Source: an uncultured Alistipes sp.
GTDB lineage: Bacteria; Bacteroidota; Bacteroidia; Bacteroidales; Rikenellaceae
Length of the DNA stretch: 18,581 bases
Assembly: GCA_947174575.1 (NCBI GenBank)
Contig: CAMWJM010000004.1
Span: forward strand, 1-18,581
Direction of reading: 5' to 3'
Below, one piece after another: positions 7,647 through 16,099 of this stretch (the stretch's first letter is position 1; each line of letters opens with the position of its first letter). The notes beneath the pieces were generated by a model, which saw only the letters and a program-made list of their open reading frames with translations, searched no databases and had not been told where the DNA came from. Both the position numbers and the translations under genes were made by a program.

Positions 7647-8371
7647 TGCCGGACGCATTCGATCTTCGGGGCATCAACTTCGAAGAGGGCTACATCGCCG
7701 TGATCGACAAACCGCTCGAATGGACGTCGACCGACGTGGTGCGCAAAGTCAAATTCGCGCTCCGCAAAATCGGCTACTCCCGCATCAAGGTGGGGCACGC
7801 CGGGACGCTCGACCCTCTGGCCACGGGCGTGCTGGTGGTGTGCATCGGCCGCGCCACGAAGATGGTCGAGGCCCTGCAGGCCGAGGAAAAGGAGTATACG
7901 GCCGACGTCATGCTGGGCGCCACCACCCCCAGCTACGACCTGGAGCACCCCATAGACCGCACCTATCCCTACGAACACATCACGCGCGAAGCCGTGGAAC
8001 AGGCGCTCCGCGCTTTGGAGGGCGAACGGCTGCAGACGCCGCCCCTCTATTCGGCCAAGAAAATCGACGGGACGCGCGCTTACGAACTGGCCCGGGCCGG
8101 CGAGACCGCGGGCACCGTGGAGCTGCGCCAGGCTTCGATCCGCATCTACGAAATCGAACTGCTGGAATACGACCTGCCCCGCATCCGCATCCGCGTGCGC
8201 TGCAGCAAGGGCACCTACATCCGCTCGCTGGCCCGCGAGATCGGCGAAGCGCTCGACAGCGGCGCCCACCTGGTCTCGCTACGCCGCACGCGCAGCGGCG
8301 GTTTTACCGCCGAGAATGCCTGGCAGCTCGACGAATTGATGAAAAAACTGCAGGCAGCCGAAACAAAATAG
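7643..8371 (+). CDS. truB: tRNA pseudouridine(55) synthase TruB
   Basis: TruB (242 residues) isomerises U55 to pseudouridine in the T-loop of nearly all tRNAs. The N-terminal [15 protein letters not shown] box, the catalytic loop [19 protein letters not shown] with nucleophile Asp57, [18 protein letters not shown] (about 135-152) and the [18 protein letters not shown] motif (about 189-206) are all present. The protein ends near residue 242 and lacks the C-terminal PUA-like extension of longer TruB forms, as in other Bacteroidota. The ATG at 7643 overlaps the uppP stop; a second ATG at 7646 is also possible. An open frame back to 7601 lies inside uppP and is not used. It is the fifth gene of the operon. 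Confidence 0.95.
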   Translation: MMPDAFDLRGINFEEGYIAVIDKPLEWTSTDVVRKVKFALRKIGYSRIKVGHAGTLDPLATGVLVVCIGRATKMVEALQAEEKEYTADVMLGATTPSYDLEHPIDRTYPYEHITREAVEQALRALEGERLQTPPLYSAKKIDGTRAYELARAGETAGTVELRQASIRIYEIELLEYDLPRIRIRVRCSKGTYIRSLAREIGEALDSGAHLVSLRRTRSGGFTAENAWQLDELMKKLQAAETK

Positions 8372-8459
8372 CGATTTCCACGTATATATAAAATATGATC
8401 TTACCCCATTCCGAACTGCCGGTCGCAGCACACCGGTCGCACAGAAACCTTTTCGAGTT

Positions 8460-9509
8460 ATGAAACTATCGCAATACGGCTACGATTTCGCCCCCGAGAC
8501 GCTGGCCCACTATCCCGCCGAAAACCGCGACGAGTCGCGTCTGATGGTCGTCGACCGCGCCAAAGGCACCGTCGAGCACCGCCTGTTCAAGGACATCATC
8601 GAGTATTTCGACGAACAAGACCTCTTCATCTTCAACGACACCAAGGTCTTCCCGGCCCGCCTCTACGGCAACAAGGAGAAGACCGGCGCCGAGATCGAGA
8701 TCTTCCTGCTGCGCGAGCTGAACCGCGAGCTGCGGTTGTGGGACGTGCTGGTCGATCCGGCCCGCAAGATCCGCATCGGCAACAAACTCTATTTCGGCGA
8801 CGACGATCTGCTGGTGGCCGAGGTGATCGACAACACCACCTCGCGCGGACGCACGCTGCGCTTCCTGTTCGACGGCTCGTACGACGAGTTCAAAGAGGCG
8901 CTTTTCGCGCTGGGCGAAACCCCGCTGCCCAAATGGGTGCGCGAAAAGGTCGAACCCCTGGACGCCGAGCGCTACCAGACCATCTTCGCCTCCAAGGAGG
9001 GGGCCGTAGCCGCCCCGACGGCAGGCATGCACTTCTCCAAGCACCTACTCAAACGCATGGAGATCAAGGGCATCGACAGCGCTTTCATCACGCTGCACGT
9101 GGGTCTGGGCAACTTCCGCACGGTCGACGTCGAAGACCTCTCGAAGCACAAGATGGATTCCGAGCAGTTCTTCGTCACCGAGCAGGCGGCGCAGACGGTC
9201 AACCGCGCCAAGCGCGACGGCCGCAAGGTCGTGGCGATCGGCACCACCGTCATGCGGGCCATAGAAACGGCCGTCTCCACGGGCGGCACGATCAAGCCCA
9301 TGGAGGGATGGACCAACAAGTTCATCTTCGCGCCCTACGACTTCTCGGTGGCCGACGCCATGGTCTCGAATTTCCACCTGCCCTACTCCACGCAGCTGAT
9401 GATGGTGGCCGCGTTCGGAGGCTACGACACGGTGATGAACGCCTACAAGATCGCCAAGGAGGAGGGCTATCGCTTCGGCACTTACGGCGACGCGATGCTC
9501 ATTCTTTAA
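8460..9509 (+). CDS. queA: tRNA preQ1(34) S-adenosylmethionine ribosyltransferase-isomerase
   Basis: QueA (349 residues) transfers and isomerises the ribosyl part of S-adenosylmethionine onto preQ1 at tRNA position 34, giving epoxyqueuosine. Signatures seen are [94 protein letters not shown] and KMDSEQF. Near the end is [18 protein letters not shown]. Length and motif order match the full-length family. It starts 88 nt after truB. That gap has no clear terminator or TAnnTTTG box, so queA is probably read from the operon, although a promoter in the A/T-rich part (about 8379-8396) is possible. The 3' end leads into the promoter of the next block with no obvious terminator. Confidence 0.96.
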   Translation: MKLSQYGYDFAPETLAHYPAENRDESRLMVVDRAKGTVEHRLFKDIIEYFDEQDLFIFNDTKVFPARLYGNKEKTGAEIEIFLLRELNRELRLWDVLVDPARKIRIGNKLYFGDDDLLVAEVIDNTTSRGRTLRFLFDGSYDEFKEALFALGETPLPKWVREKVEPLDAERYQTIFASKEGAVAAPTAGMHFSKHLLKRMEIKGIDSAFITLHVGLGNFRTVDVEDLSKHKMDSEQFFVTEQAAQTVNRAKRDGRKVVAIGTTVMRAIETAVSTGGTIKPMEGWTNKFIFAPYDFSVADAMVSNFHLPYSTQLMMVAAFGGYDTVMNAYKIAKEEGYRFGTYGDAMLIL

Positions 9510-9520
9510 TAAATTTTCAC

Positions 9521-9528
9521 TATCTTTG
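9521..9528 (+). promoter_or_regulatory. Predicted -7 box TATCTTTG before the GT5-domain gene
   Basis: TATCTTTG is an exact TAnnTTTG match in a locally A/T-rich stretch 11 nt after the queA stop. This contrasts with the G/C-rich surroundings. No clear -33 TTTG is visible at the usual spacing. It implies a 5' leader of about 150 nt for the GT5-domain gene. Confidence 0.6.
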
Positions 9529-9687
9529 CAAAATACGAGCAGCGCCCTGCGATATTCCGCAGTCCATCTTGCGTCGGCGTGCCCCGGGTTTGCAGCGGAG
9601 AAATCCCGTACAAGGCGGCCCGCCGGCAGACGACCGCGGAGAGAGCGGCCCGAAGAGCCGGTTTTCCGACTTTAAAACTTACGATTC
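9529..9687 (+). promoter_or_regulatory. Structured 5' leader of the GT5/DUF4270 transcript
   Basis: This 159-nt leader contains several short hairpins. CTGCG (9547-9551) pairs with CGCAG (9558-9562). CGGGTTT (9585-9591) pairs with AAATCCCG (9601-9608) with one bulge. CGGC (9646-9649) pairs with GCCG (9657-9660) just before a GTTTT run. It matches no riboswitch class I know, and GC-rich DNA gives such helices by chance. I therefore note it only as a possible regulatory leader or attenuator. Confidence 0.3.
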
Positions 9688-10494
9688 ATGGCAAGCAAGA
9701 TTCTGTATGTCTGTCAGCAAATAATGCCCTACCTCCCCGAAACGGAGGCTTCCGTATTATGCCGTTCGCTGGTGCAGGCGATGCAGGAGCGCGGCAACGA
9801 AATCCGTACTTTCATGCCCCGCTACGGGTGCATCAACGAACGCCGCCACCAGCTCCACGAGGTGATCCGTCTCTCGGGCATGAATCTCATCATCGACGAC
9901 AACGACCACCAGCTCATCATCAAGGTGGCGTCGATTCCGGCCGCACGCGTACAGATCTACTTCATCGACAACGACGACTATTTCTCGCGCAAGGCCGTGT
10001 TGCACGACGCCGAGGGCCGCGAGTTCGCCGACAACGACGAGCGAGCCATCTTCTTCGCCCGCGGCGTGCTCGAAACGGTGAAGAAGCTGCGCTGGGCACC
10101 CTCGATCGTCCACTGCCACGGCTGGTTCACGGGCGTGGTACCGGTCTATCTGAAGCGGGTTTTCGCCGACGATCCGATCTTCCGCGACGTGAAGGTGGTC
10201 GTCTCGCTCTATGCCGACGAGTTCGCCGGTACGCTCGACAAAGGTTTCGGCGCGAAGATCGCCGGCGAGGGGGTCGCCGACGAAAATCTGTCGATTCTCG
10301 ACACTCCGTCATACGAAAATCTCTGCCGTTTCGTTATGGAATATGCCGACGGCGTGATCGCGGCATCGCCCGACATCGCCCCCGAGGTGCTCGACATCGC
10401 GCGCCGCAGCGGCAAGCCGATGTTGGAATACCAGGCGCCCGAGGCAGAGGACTTTTTCGATAATTACAACCGATTCTATGATGAAATCCAATAG
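9688..10494 (+). CDS. Stand-alone GT5 N-domain protein ('glycogen/starch synthase' family), probably not a full synthase
   Basis: This 268-residue protein matches only the N-terminal half of bacterial glycogen synthase (GT5). It shows KILYVCQQIMPYLPETEAS at the start, then IRTFMPRYG (about 40-48), VQIYFIDNDDYF, DNDERAIFFARGVLE and HCHGWFTGVVPVYLKR (about 148-163). The C-terminal GT-B domain that completes the active site is absent, and the frame ends cleanly, so this is a natural short form. The ADP-glucose-binding K-x-G-G motif expected near residue 15 reads PETEA here, so ordinary glycogen synthase activity is unlikely. Similar short proteins occur across Bacteroidota, often annotated as glycogen synthase and followed by a DUF4270 gene. 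True function is unknown. The stop lies 17 nt inside the following gene. Confidence 0.8.
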   Translation: MASKILYVCQQIMPYLPETEASVLCRSLVQAMQERGNEIRTFMPRYGCINERRHQLHEVIRLSGMNLIIDDNDHQLIIKVASIPAARVQIYFIDNDDYFSRKAVLHDAEGREFADNDERAIFFARGVLETVKKLRWAPSIVHCHGWFTGVVPVYLKRVFADDPIFRDVKVVVSLYADEFAGTLDKGFGAKIAGEGVADENLSILDTPSYENLCRFVMEYADGVIAASPDIAPEVLDIARRSGKPMLEYQAPEAEDFFDNYNRFYDEIQ

Positions 10495-12088
10495 GTTCCG
10501 TCGCATCCTGTCCGCCGCGGCGATCGTGCTCGCCGGTGCGGCCCTCGCCACCGGCTGCACCACGGTCGACGATTCGCTGGGCGCCAACCTCGTGCCCGAC
10601 AATCAGCAGATGCGGGCCGGCTGGACGACGTTCCCCCGCAAAGGCGAGCCGAATCCCAAGAAATATGTCGAAACGCGTCTGTTCCAGACCGATTCGATCT
10701 GCTCGTCGAACATCTCCTACGGCTATATGGGGTCGCAGCGCGACGATACGATCGGGCTGCGTTCGGCGGGTTTTCTGACCCAGTATCTCTACTATACGAC
10801 CGTGAGCGACGGCATCTTCGGGCAGCGGCCGATCTTCGACTCCGCACAGCTGCTGCTTTCGATCTCCAGCTACGGTCTGGACACCACCACTTCGCAGCTC
10901 TACCACATCTACGAAATCACGACAGACCCCTTTGCGACGGATACGATCTTCTACCTCGATTTCGATCCGACGCCCTACGTGGATACGGAGCCTCTTTTCT
11001 CGTTCACATTCCCCGACGGCACGACCACCGGCCCCGCCACCACGGCCGTGACGCTGGCGCACACCGACAAAGGGCGCGAATTCGTCGACCGGTTGCTGCT
11101 TCAGAGCGGCAAATATGCGGGCGACTATTCGGTCTACACCACCGCCGACAGCCTGGCCCAATGGTTCGAGGAGTTCAAGGGCCTCTACATCCGCCCCGCG
11201 GCGGATCAGACCGACAACGGCAAGGGAGGCATCTACGCGCTCGATCTGTCGGGTTCGGGGCTGGCCGTTTACGGCCGCACCCGCGTCGAGGAAGACCCCT
11301 CGCTGGTGAAAGATACCGTGAGTCTGCTCTACATCTTCAAGGACACCGACTTCTCGCCGACCTACGGCAACAATTCGATCAACACGCTCGCGCGCAACTA
11401 CGCGCAGGGTTCGCAGATCGATCCCGTCTCGCTGCGCAAACCCGGGACGGAGATTCGGGAGAACGAGCGGCTCGACGGTCGGGTGATCGTCGAGGGCATG
11501 GGCGGCATCATCACGGGCATCACTTTCACGCAGGATTTCTTCGATGCGCTAGAGCACGAAATCGCAGCGGCCAACGAGGAGGGCTACGCATTCTCGACCC
11601 TGGCTTTCAGTCAGGTCTGCATGTCGATCTACTTCGCCGACAGCGACTACGAGTGGGAGCACGTGATGCTCGGCAATCCCGACCGCCTCGTCGGTCAGAT
11701 GAACGCCGCCCCGGAGCGGATAGGCCTCTACACCGATTTCATGTCCCTGAAGGCCGTTTCCGACTACGACTACTATAATGAAAAGGTCTACGATCTGGAT
11801 TTGAGCTACGACGGCTACATCAACCGCAGCCGGGGTTGCTACATGTTCGACATCACGGGACATGTCCAGCAGCTTTGGAACGGCTACCTCGCCGAACGCG
11901 AGGAGGCCGGGCGCGAGGGCCGCGACATCGACATAGAAAACATCGCCGGCCGCACGATCTACGCCGCACCCGAAGCCTACGGACTCTTCACGAGCCTCTA
12001 CACGGTGCTGCAGGGCATGGCCGACGATGCGCAGACCAACGACGCCCCGATCCGTTTCGAGATGACCTACAACCTACTGAAAAAATAA
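10478..12088 (+). CDS. DUF4270 family lipoprotein, possibly surface exposed
   Basis: This is a 536-residue protein with a basic N-terminus (MMKSNRFRR), a hydrophobic stretch and a cleavage site ALATG|C, giving a lipid-modified Cys27. The residues after the cysteine are TTVDDS; an acidic pair at +4/+5 resembles the lipoprotein export signal that sends Bacteroidota lipoproteins to the outer face of the outer membrane. The mature part begins GANLVPDNQQMRAGW and contains a repeated style of F/Y-rich strands, fitting the Bacteroidota-specific DUF4270 family, whose function is not known. Two adjacent ATG codons (10478 and 10481) could start it; both overlap the upstream gene, so translation is probably coupled. 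The family call rests on the N-terminal pattern, length and synteny, and is fairly firm. Surface location is inference. Confidence 0.78.
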   Translation: MMKSNRFRRILSAAAIVLAGAALATGCTTVDDSLGANLVPDNQQMRAGWTTFPRKGEPNPKKYVETRLFQTDSICSSNISYGYMGSQRDDTIGLRSAGFLTQYLYYTTVSDGIFGQRPIFDSAQLLLSISSYGLDTTTSQLYHIYEITTDPFATDTIFYLDFDPTPYVDTEPLFSFTFPDGTTTGPATTAVTLAHTDKGREFVDRLLLQSGKYAGDYSVYTTADSLAQWFEEFKGLYIRPAADQTDNGKGGIYALDLSGSGLAVYGRTRVEEDPSLVKDTVSLLYIFKDTDFSPTYGNNSINTLARNYAQGSQIDPVSLRKPGTEIRENERLDGRVIVEGMGGIITGITFTQDFFDALEHEIAAANEEGYAFSTLAFSQVCMSIYFADSDYEWEHVMLGNPDRLVGQMNAAPERIGLYTDFMSLKAVSDYDYYNEKVYDLDLSYDGYINRSRGCYMFDITGHVQQLWNGYLAEREEAGREGRDIDIENIAGRTIYAAPEAYGLFTSLYTVLQGMADDAQTNDAPIRFEMTYNLLKK

Positions 12089-12111
12089 CCCTATCGCAAT
12101 CGCCCTGCGTC

Positions 12112-12136
12112 AACCTAAGTCGAACACTTAGGTTTT
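12112..12136 (+). terminator. Hairpin terminator between the DUF4270 gene and topA
   Basis: AACCTAAGT (12112-12120) pairs perfectly with ACTTAGGTT (12126-12134) around a CGAAC loop, followed by TT and then a broken T-rich run (TTTTCGCATTTT). It lies 24 nt after the DUF4270 stop and 30 nt before the topA start, so it probably ends the GT5/DUF4270 transcript. The T tract is imperfect. Confidence 0.65.
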
Positions 12137-12166
12137 CGCATTTTCAGAAAAGCATACATCAACGCC

Positions 12167-14467
12167 ATGCAGGAGAATTTAGTTATCGTCGAGTCGCCCG
12201 CCAAGGCGAAAACCATCGAGAAGTTTCTCGGCAAGGATTTCATCGTCAAGTCGAGCTTCGGCCACATCCGCGACCTCTCGAAAAAAGACCTCGGCATCCG
12301 CATCGCAGAGGACTTCGCCCCCGTCTACGAGGTGCCGACCGACAAGAAGAAAGTGGTCGACGAGTTGTCGCGCTTAGCCAAGACCAAGACCGTGTGGCTC
12401 GCTTCCGATGAAGACCGCGAAGGAGAAGCCATCGCCTGGCACCTGACCGAAGTGCTGGGACTGCCCGTCGAGCGCACCAAGCGCATCGTCTTCCACGAAA
12501 TCACCAAGCAGGCTATTCTCGACGCCATCGAGAACCCACGCACGGTCAACATGGATCTGGTCAACGCCCAGCAGGCGCGCCGCGTGCTCGACCGTCTGGT
12601 CGGTTTCGAGCTGTCGCCCGTGCTGTGGAAGAAGGTGCGGCCCTCGCTGTCGGCCGGGCGCGTGCAGTCGGTCGCCGTGCGGCTGCTCGTCGAGCGCGAA
12701 CGCGAGATCATCGCGTTCGACTCGTCGCCCTACTTCCGCGTCGTGGCGCAGTTCCATGCCGCAGCCGATCCCGAAAAGACACTCTTCAAGGCCGAGCTTT
12801 CGTCGCGCTTCGCGACCCGGGCCGAGGCCGAAGCGTTCCTGCAGAGTGCTGTCGGCGCCGAATTCACGGTGAGCAAGGCCGAGGAGAAGCCGGCACAGCG
12901 CTATCCGGCGCCTCCGTTCACCACCTCGACGCTCCAGCAGGAGGCCAGCCGCAAACTGGGCATGTCCGTCTCGCAAACCATGTCCGTGGCGCAGCACCTC
13001 TACGAGCAGGGACTCATCACCTACATGCGTACCGACTCGGTGAACCTCTCGCAGCAGGCGCTGGCCCAGTGCAAGGAGGTCATCACGCAGCACTACGGCG
13101 AGAAATACTCGCGCTGGTTCAACTACAAGACCAAGACCAAGGGTGCCCAAGAGGCCCACGAAGCGATCCGTCCCTCGTATATCGACAGACCCCGGATCGA
13201 AGGCACGCCGGCCGAGAAACGGCTCTACGAACTGATCTGGAAGCGCACGGTCGCCTCGCAGATGGTGTGCGCCGAGCTGGATCGCACGACCATCACCATC
13301 GACATGACGGGGTCGGCCCATCCGTTCGTCGCCACGGGCGAGGTGGTGCGGTTCGACGGCTTCCTGCGGCTCTATTCCGAGTCGACCGACGACGACCAGG
13401 CGCAGGAGAGCGGCGAAGGCTTGCTGCCCAAGATGAGCGCGGGCGATCGGGTCGAAGCCGTCGGCATCACCGCCACGGAGCGCTTCACCCAGGCCCCGGC
13501 CCGCTACAACGAAGCCTCGTTGGTCAAGCGGCTCGAAGAGCTGGGCATCGGACGTCCGTCGACCTACGCCCCCACGATCACCACGATCATCAACCGCGGT
13601 TATGTGGTCAAGCAGAATAAGGAGGGTCAGAAGCGCAGCTTCGTACAGCTGACCCTCGCGGGCGGCAAGATCGCCGCCAAGACCCTTTCCGAGACGTTCG
13701 GCAAGGAGAAGAACCGCCTGGCACCCACCGACATCGGCATGATGGTCAACGACTACCTCGAAGCGCAGTTCGGCCCGATCATCGACTACAACTTCACGGC
13801 CAACGTCGAGAAGGAGTTCGACCGCGTGGCCGAGGGCGACATCACCTGGAGCCGCATGATCGGCGATTTCTACGAACCGTTCCACAAAATGGTCGACACG
13901 GCCATCGAGCAGCAGAACGACAAGAAGAACCAGGCCCGCACGCTGGGCACCGACCCCGCGACGGGGCATGCCGTCAAGGCGCGCATCGGCCGCTACGGCC
14001 CGATGGTCGAGATCGAGGGGGCCGAGGGCGAGAAAAGCCGCTTCGCCTCGCTCAAGAAGGGGCAGCTCATCGAGTCGATCACCCTCGACGAGGCGCTGGC
14101 GCTCTTCGCACTGCCCCGCACGCTGGGCCGGCTCGACAACGGCGACGAGGTGGCCGTGGGCATCGGCAAATACGGCCCCTATGTCCGCTACGGCAAGTCG
14201 TTCGCTTCGTTAGGCAAGAGCGACGATCCCTACACGATCACCTACGAGCGGGCCGTGGAGGTCATCGACGCCCACAAGCAGGCCGCCTCGACGGCCCACA
14301 TTCCGCTGAAGAGTTTCGACGAAGACCCCGACATGCTGGTCAAGAACGGTCGTTACGGCGCCTACCTCGCCTACAAGGGCAAGAACTACCGCCTGCCCAA
14401 AGGCACCGATCCGGCGACGCTGACCCTCGACGACTGCATCCGGATCGTCGCCGGAAGCAAGAAATAA
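12167..14467 (+). CDS. topA: DNA topoisomerase I (type IA)
   Basis: TopA (766 residues) relaxes negative supercoils by a transient single-strand break. The Toprim domain starts at once, with NLVIVESPAKAKTIEKFLG (Glu9) and ASDEDREGEAIAWHL, giving the metal site D81-x-D83-x-E85. The active-site tyrosine is Tyr286 in GLITYMRTDSVNLS. RPSTYAPTI and the ALQEASRKLGMSV-type region also fit. After about residue 600 there are three repeats of GRYGPMV / GKYGPYVRYG / GRYGAYLAYKG type (starting near 608, 667 and 728), with a final TLDDCIRIVAG. These are Toprim_Crpt-like modules. They replace the cysteine zinc ribbons of the E. coli enzyme; the expected cysteine clusters are missing, as in other Bacteroidota. 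The gene begins 30 nt after a terminator; I see no TAnnTTTG box in the gap. Confidence 0.97.
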   Translation: MQENLVIVESPAKAKTIEKFLGKDFIVKSSFGHIRDLSKKDLGIRIAEDFAPVYEVPTDKKKVVDELSRLAKTKTVWLASDEDREGEAIAWHLTEVLGLPVERTKRIVFHEITKQAILDAIENPRTVNMDLVNAQQARRVLDRLVGFELSPVLWKKVRPSLSAGRVQSVAVRLLVEREREIIAFDSSPYFRVVAQFHAAADPEKTLFKAELSSRFATRAEAEAFLQSAVGAEFTVSKAEEKPAQRYPAPPFTTSTLQQEASRKLGMSVSQTMSVAQHLYEQGLITYMRTDSVNLSQQALAQCKEVITQHYGEKYSRWFNYKTKTKGAQEAHEAIRPSYIDRPRIEGTPAEKRLYELIWKRTVASQMVCAELDRTTITIDMTGSAHPFVATGEVVRFDGFLRLYSESTDDDQAQESGEGLLPKMSAGDRVEAVGITATERFTQAPARYNEASLVKRLEELGIGRPSTYAPTITTIINRGYVVKQNKEGQKRSFVQLTLAGGKIAAKTLSETFGKEKNRLAPTDIGMMVNDYLEAQFGPIIDYNFTANVEKEFDRVAEGDITWSRMIGDFYEPFHKMVDTAIEQQNDKKNQARTLGTDPATGHAVKARIGRYGPMVEIEGAEGEKSRFASLKKGQLIESITLDEALALFALPRTLGRLDNGDEVAVGIGKYGPYVRYGKSFASLGKSDDPYTITYERAVEVIDAHKQAASTAHIPLKSFDEDPDMLVKNGRYGAYLAYKGKNYRLPKGTDPATLTLDDCIRIVAGSKK

Positions 14468-14602
14468 ATCCATAGTATAGCGCAGGTCTGCCCTTAAGCA
14501 GGCGAGCCGTAGCCCCGCCACGCGGAGGCTCGCACCTTGTGCCTCGCCACCGCGGGCTGCACCTCGCATTCCGACTTTCACTTTTCAACTGTCACCTCAA
14601 CG

Positions 14603-15808
14603 ATGAAAAACCTATTGACGATCTTCGGGGCCTTGTGCACGGTCTTGGCCGCCACGGCCCGCACGCCCGACAAACCGAAAACCGAAGGCTATATCTTCAC
14701 CGACGGCGCATCGGTTCCCATCACCGCGGTCAAAGACCAGAGCCGCAGCGGCACGTGCTGGAGTTTCTCGACCTGCTCGTTCCTCGAAAGCGAAATCCTA
14801 CGCGCCGGCGGCGACGAAGTGCATCTGTCGGAGATGTGGATCGCGCGCCACACCTTCATGGACAAGGCCGAAAAATACGTCCGGCTGCACGGCTATCTCA
14901 ATTTCGCCGAGGGCGGCGCTTCGCACGACGTCGTCGAGACGATCAAGGCCCATGGCATCGTGCCGTTCGAGGCCTATCCGGGGCTGAACTACGGCACCGA
15001 GAAGCCCGACTTCCACGAGCTTTCGGCCGCACTCAAAGCCTATCTCGACGCCGTGATCGGCGCCGCCAGGAAATCGGGCAAACCCCTCTCCACGGCCTGG
15101 AAGCGCGCTTTCAATGCGCTGCTCGACGAGTATTTCGGCCCCGTGCCCGAAAAGTTTGTCTACCGGGGCGAGGAGTATACGCCCGCGTCGTTCGCGGCGG
15201 CGCTGCCCATCGACATGGACGACTACATCGACATCACGTCGTTCACCCATCATCCGTTTTACACGCAGTTCGTTCTCGAAGTGCCCGACAACTGGATGTG
15301 GGGCAAGGTCTGCAACCTGCCGCTCGACGAGATGATGGCCGCCGTCGACCATGCGCTCGCCGAGGGCTACGCGCTGGCCTGGGGCACCGACGTAAGCGAA
15401 AAAGGCTTCAGCCGCACCAAGGCGATCGGCATCATGCCCGAAAGCCGGAAAGAGAACATGAGCGGCACGGAGGCCGAGAAGTGGGGCAAGCTCACCGCCC
15501 AGGAGCAGGAGACCGCCCTTTACTCGTTCGACAAACCCGTGCAGGAGCTGGTCGTGACCCAGGCGATGCGTCAGGAGGCCTACGACAACTACGAGACCAC
15601 CGACGACCACGGCATGGTCATCGTGGGCCGGGCGACCGACCAGGCCGGCAACCCGTTCTACAAGGTGCTCAATTCGTGGGGCGATCGGCCTCCCTATGGC
15701 GGCTACTGGTATTTCTCGCGTCCGTTCGTGGCCTACAAAACGATCTCGATCATGCTCAACAAGCATGCGCTGCCCGCAGCGACGGCCGAAAAATTGGGCC
15801 TAAAATAA
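14603..15808 (+). CDS. Secreted C1B cysteine peptidase (bleomycin hydrolase/aminopeptidase C-like)
   Basis: This 401-residue papain-fold peptidase begins with a signal peptide (MKNLLTIFGALCTVLAATA, predicted cut after Ala19). The catalytic Cys52 lies in SRSGTCWSFST, preceded by the oxyanion Gln46; His336 lies in TTDDHGMVIVG and Asn357 in YKVLNSWGD. The long gap between Cys and His, with the large inserted domain, matches C1B bleomycin hydrolases and aminopeptidase C rather than ordinary papains. It probably trims peptides in the periplasm or outside the cell. The protein ends in EKLGLK; in yeast Gal6 the C-terminal arm sits in the active site and loses its last lysine, so self-processing is possible but unproved here. 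The ATG at 14603 was chosen because it starts the signal peptide. A terminator follows. Confidence 0.88.
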   Translation: MKNLLTIFGALCTVLAATARTPDKPKTEGYIFTDGASVPITAVKDQSRSGTCWSFSTCSFLESEILRAGGDEVHLSEMWIARHTFMDKAEKYVRLHGYLNFAEGGASHDVVETIKAHGIVPFEAYPGLNYGTEKPDFHELSAALKAYLDAVIGAARKSGKPLSTAWKRAFNALLDEYFGPVPEKFVYRGEEYTPASFAAALPIDMDDYIDITSFTHHPFYTQFVLEVPDNWMWGKVCNLPLDEMMAAVDHALAEGYALAWGTDVSEKGFSRTKAIGIMPESRKENMSGTEAEKWGKLTAQEQETALYSFDKPVQELVVTQAMRQEAYDNYETTDDHGMVIVGRATDQAGNPFYKVLNSWGDRPPYGGYWYFSRPFVAYKTISIMLNKHALPAATAEKLGLK

Positions 15809-15843
15809 AACGGACAGCAGGAATATTTCTGCAGCTATTTTTC

Positions 15844-15879
15844 GAACGCCCCTGAAACCGCATGGTTCGGGGGCGTTTC
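15844..15879 (+). terminator. Hairpin terminator after the C1B peptidase gene
   Basis: AACGCCCC (15845-15852) pairs with GGGGCGTT (15870-15877). The stem continues through a bulged region to AACC/GGTT (15856-15859 with 15864-15867) around a GCAT loop. A T-containing but interrupted tail follows (TTTCGATACTACCTTTT). It lies 36 nt after the peptidase stop. Confidence 0.7.
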
Positions 15880-15992
15880 GATACTACCTTTTCATCGACA
15901 ATGCGCCTTGCGGAGCCATGCGAGCCGCCTCCCGGCAGAAACCCGCAAAAAGCGCGTGCCCCACAGCAATAACCGGACAGAAATAAACCGGA

Positions 15993-16099
15993 TTATTCTT
16001 CGAACTCCACTCCCAGCAGCCTCATCAGGTCGAGAGCCTGGGCACGGAAAATCTGGATGCCGAAGCATCGGGCAACTGCGGTGCGGGAATTTCCTATAG
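15993..16099 (-). other. Unidentified coding-like stretch downstream of the phosphopantetheinyl transferase
   Basis: Just past the transferase stop, in another frame, the minus strand reads on to GNSRTAVARCFGIQIF, then RAQALDLMRLLGVEFEE and TAA at 15993-15995. Codon choice (mostly C/G at third positions, with an amphipathic ALDLMRLLGVE end) looks like a gene's C-terminus. There is no in-frame ATG before the late Met, and the frame upstream only runs through the transferase gene in a non-coding register. It might be the relic of a deleted gene, or chance. I do not recognise the family. Confidence 0.25.

Larger units (their letters stand above)
15809..16099. other. Convergent intergenic stretch with terminator and unexplained open frame
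   Basis: These 291 bp lie between the + strand peptidase and the minus-strand phosphopantetheinyl transferase. They contain the peptidase terminator, a weak inverted repeat (AATAACCGG at 15968-15976 against CCGGATTATT at 15988-15997, with a bulge) and a minus-strand open stretch ending at 15993, treated separately. The + strand frame at 15908-16099 has no recognisable product. Confidence 0.5.

Noticed and set aside
12374..13969. 531-codon open frame antisense to topA
   Set aside because: It lies wholly opposite conserved topoisomerase sequence and shows only Leu/Arg/Gly/His-rich shadow composition.
14468..14602. Possible terminator or promoter between topA and the C1B peptidase
   Set aside because: GCAGGTCTGCCC..GCAGGC gives only an imperfect helix without a T tract, and there is no TAnnTTTG box. 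The TTTCACTTTTCAACTGTCAC stretch looks like degenerate repeats, but I cannot assign a role.
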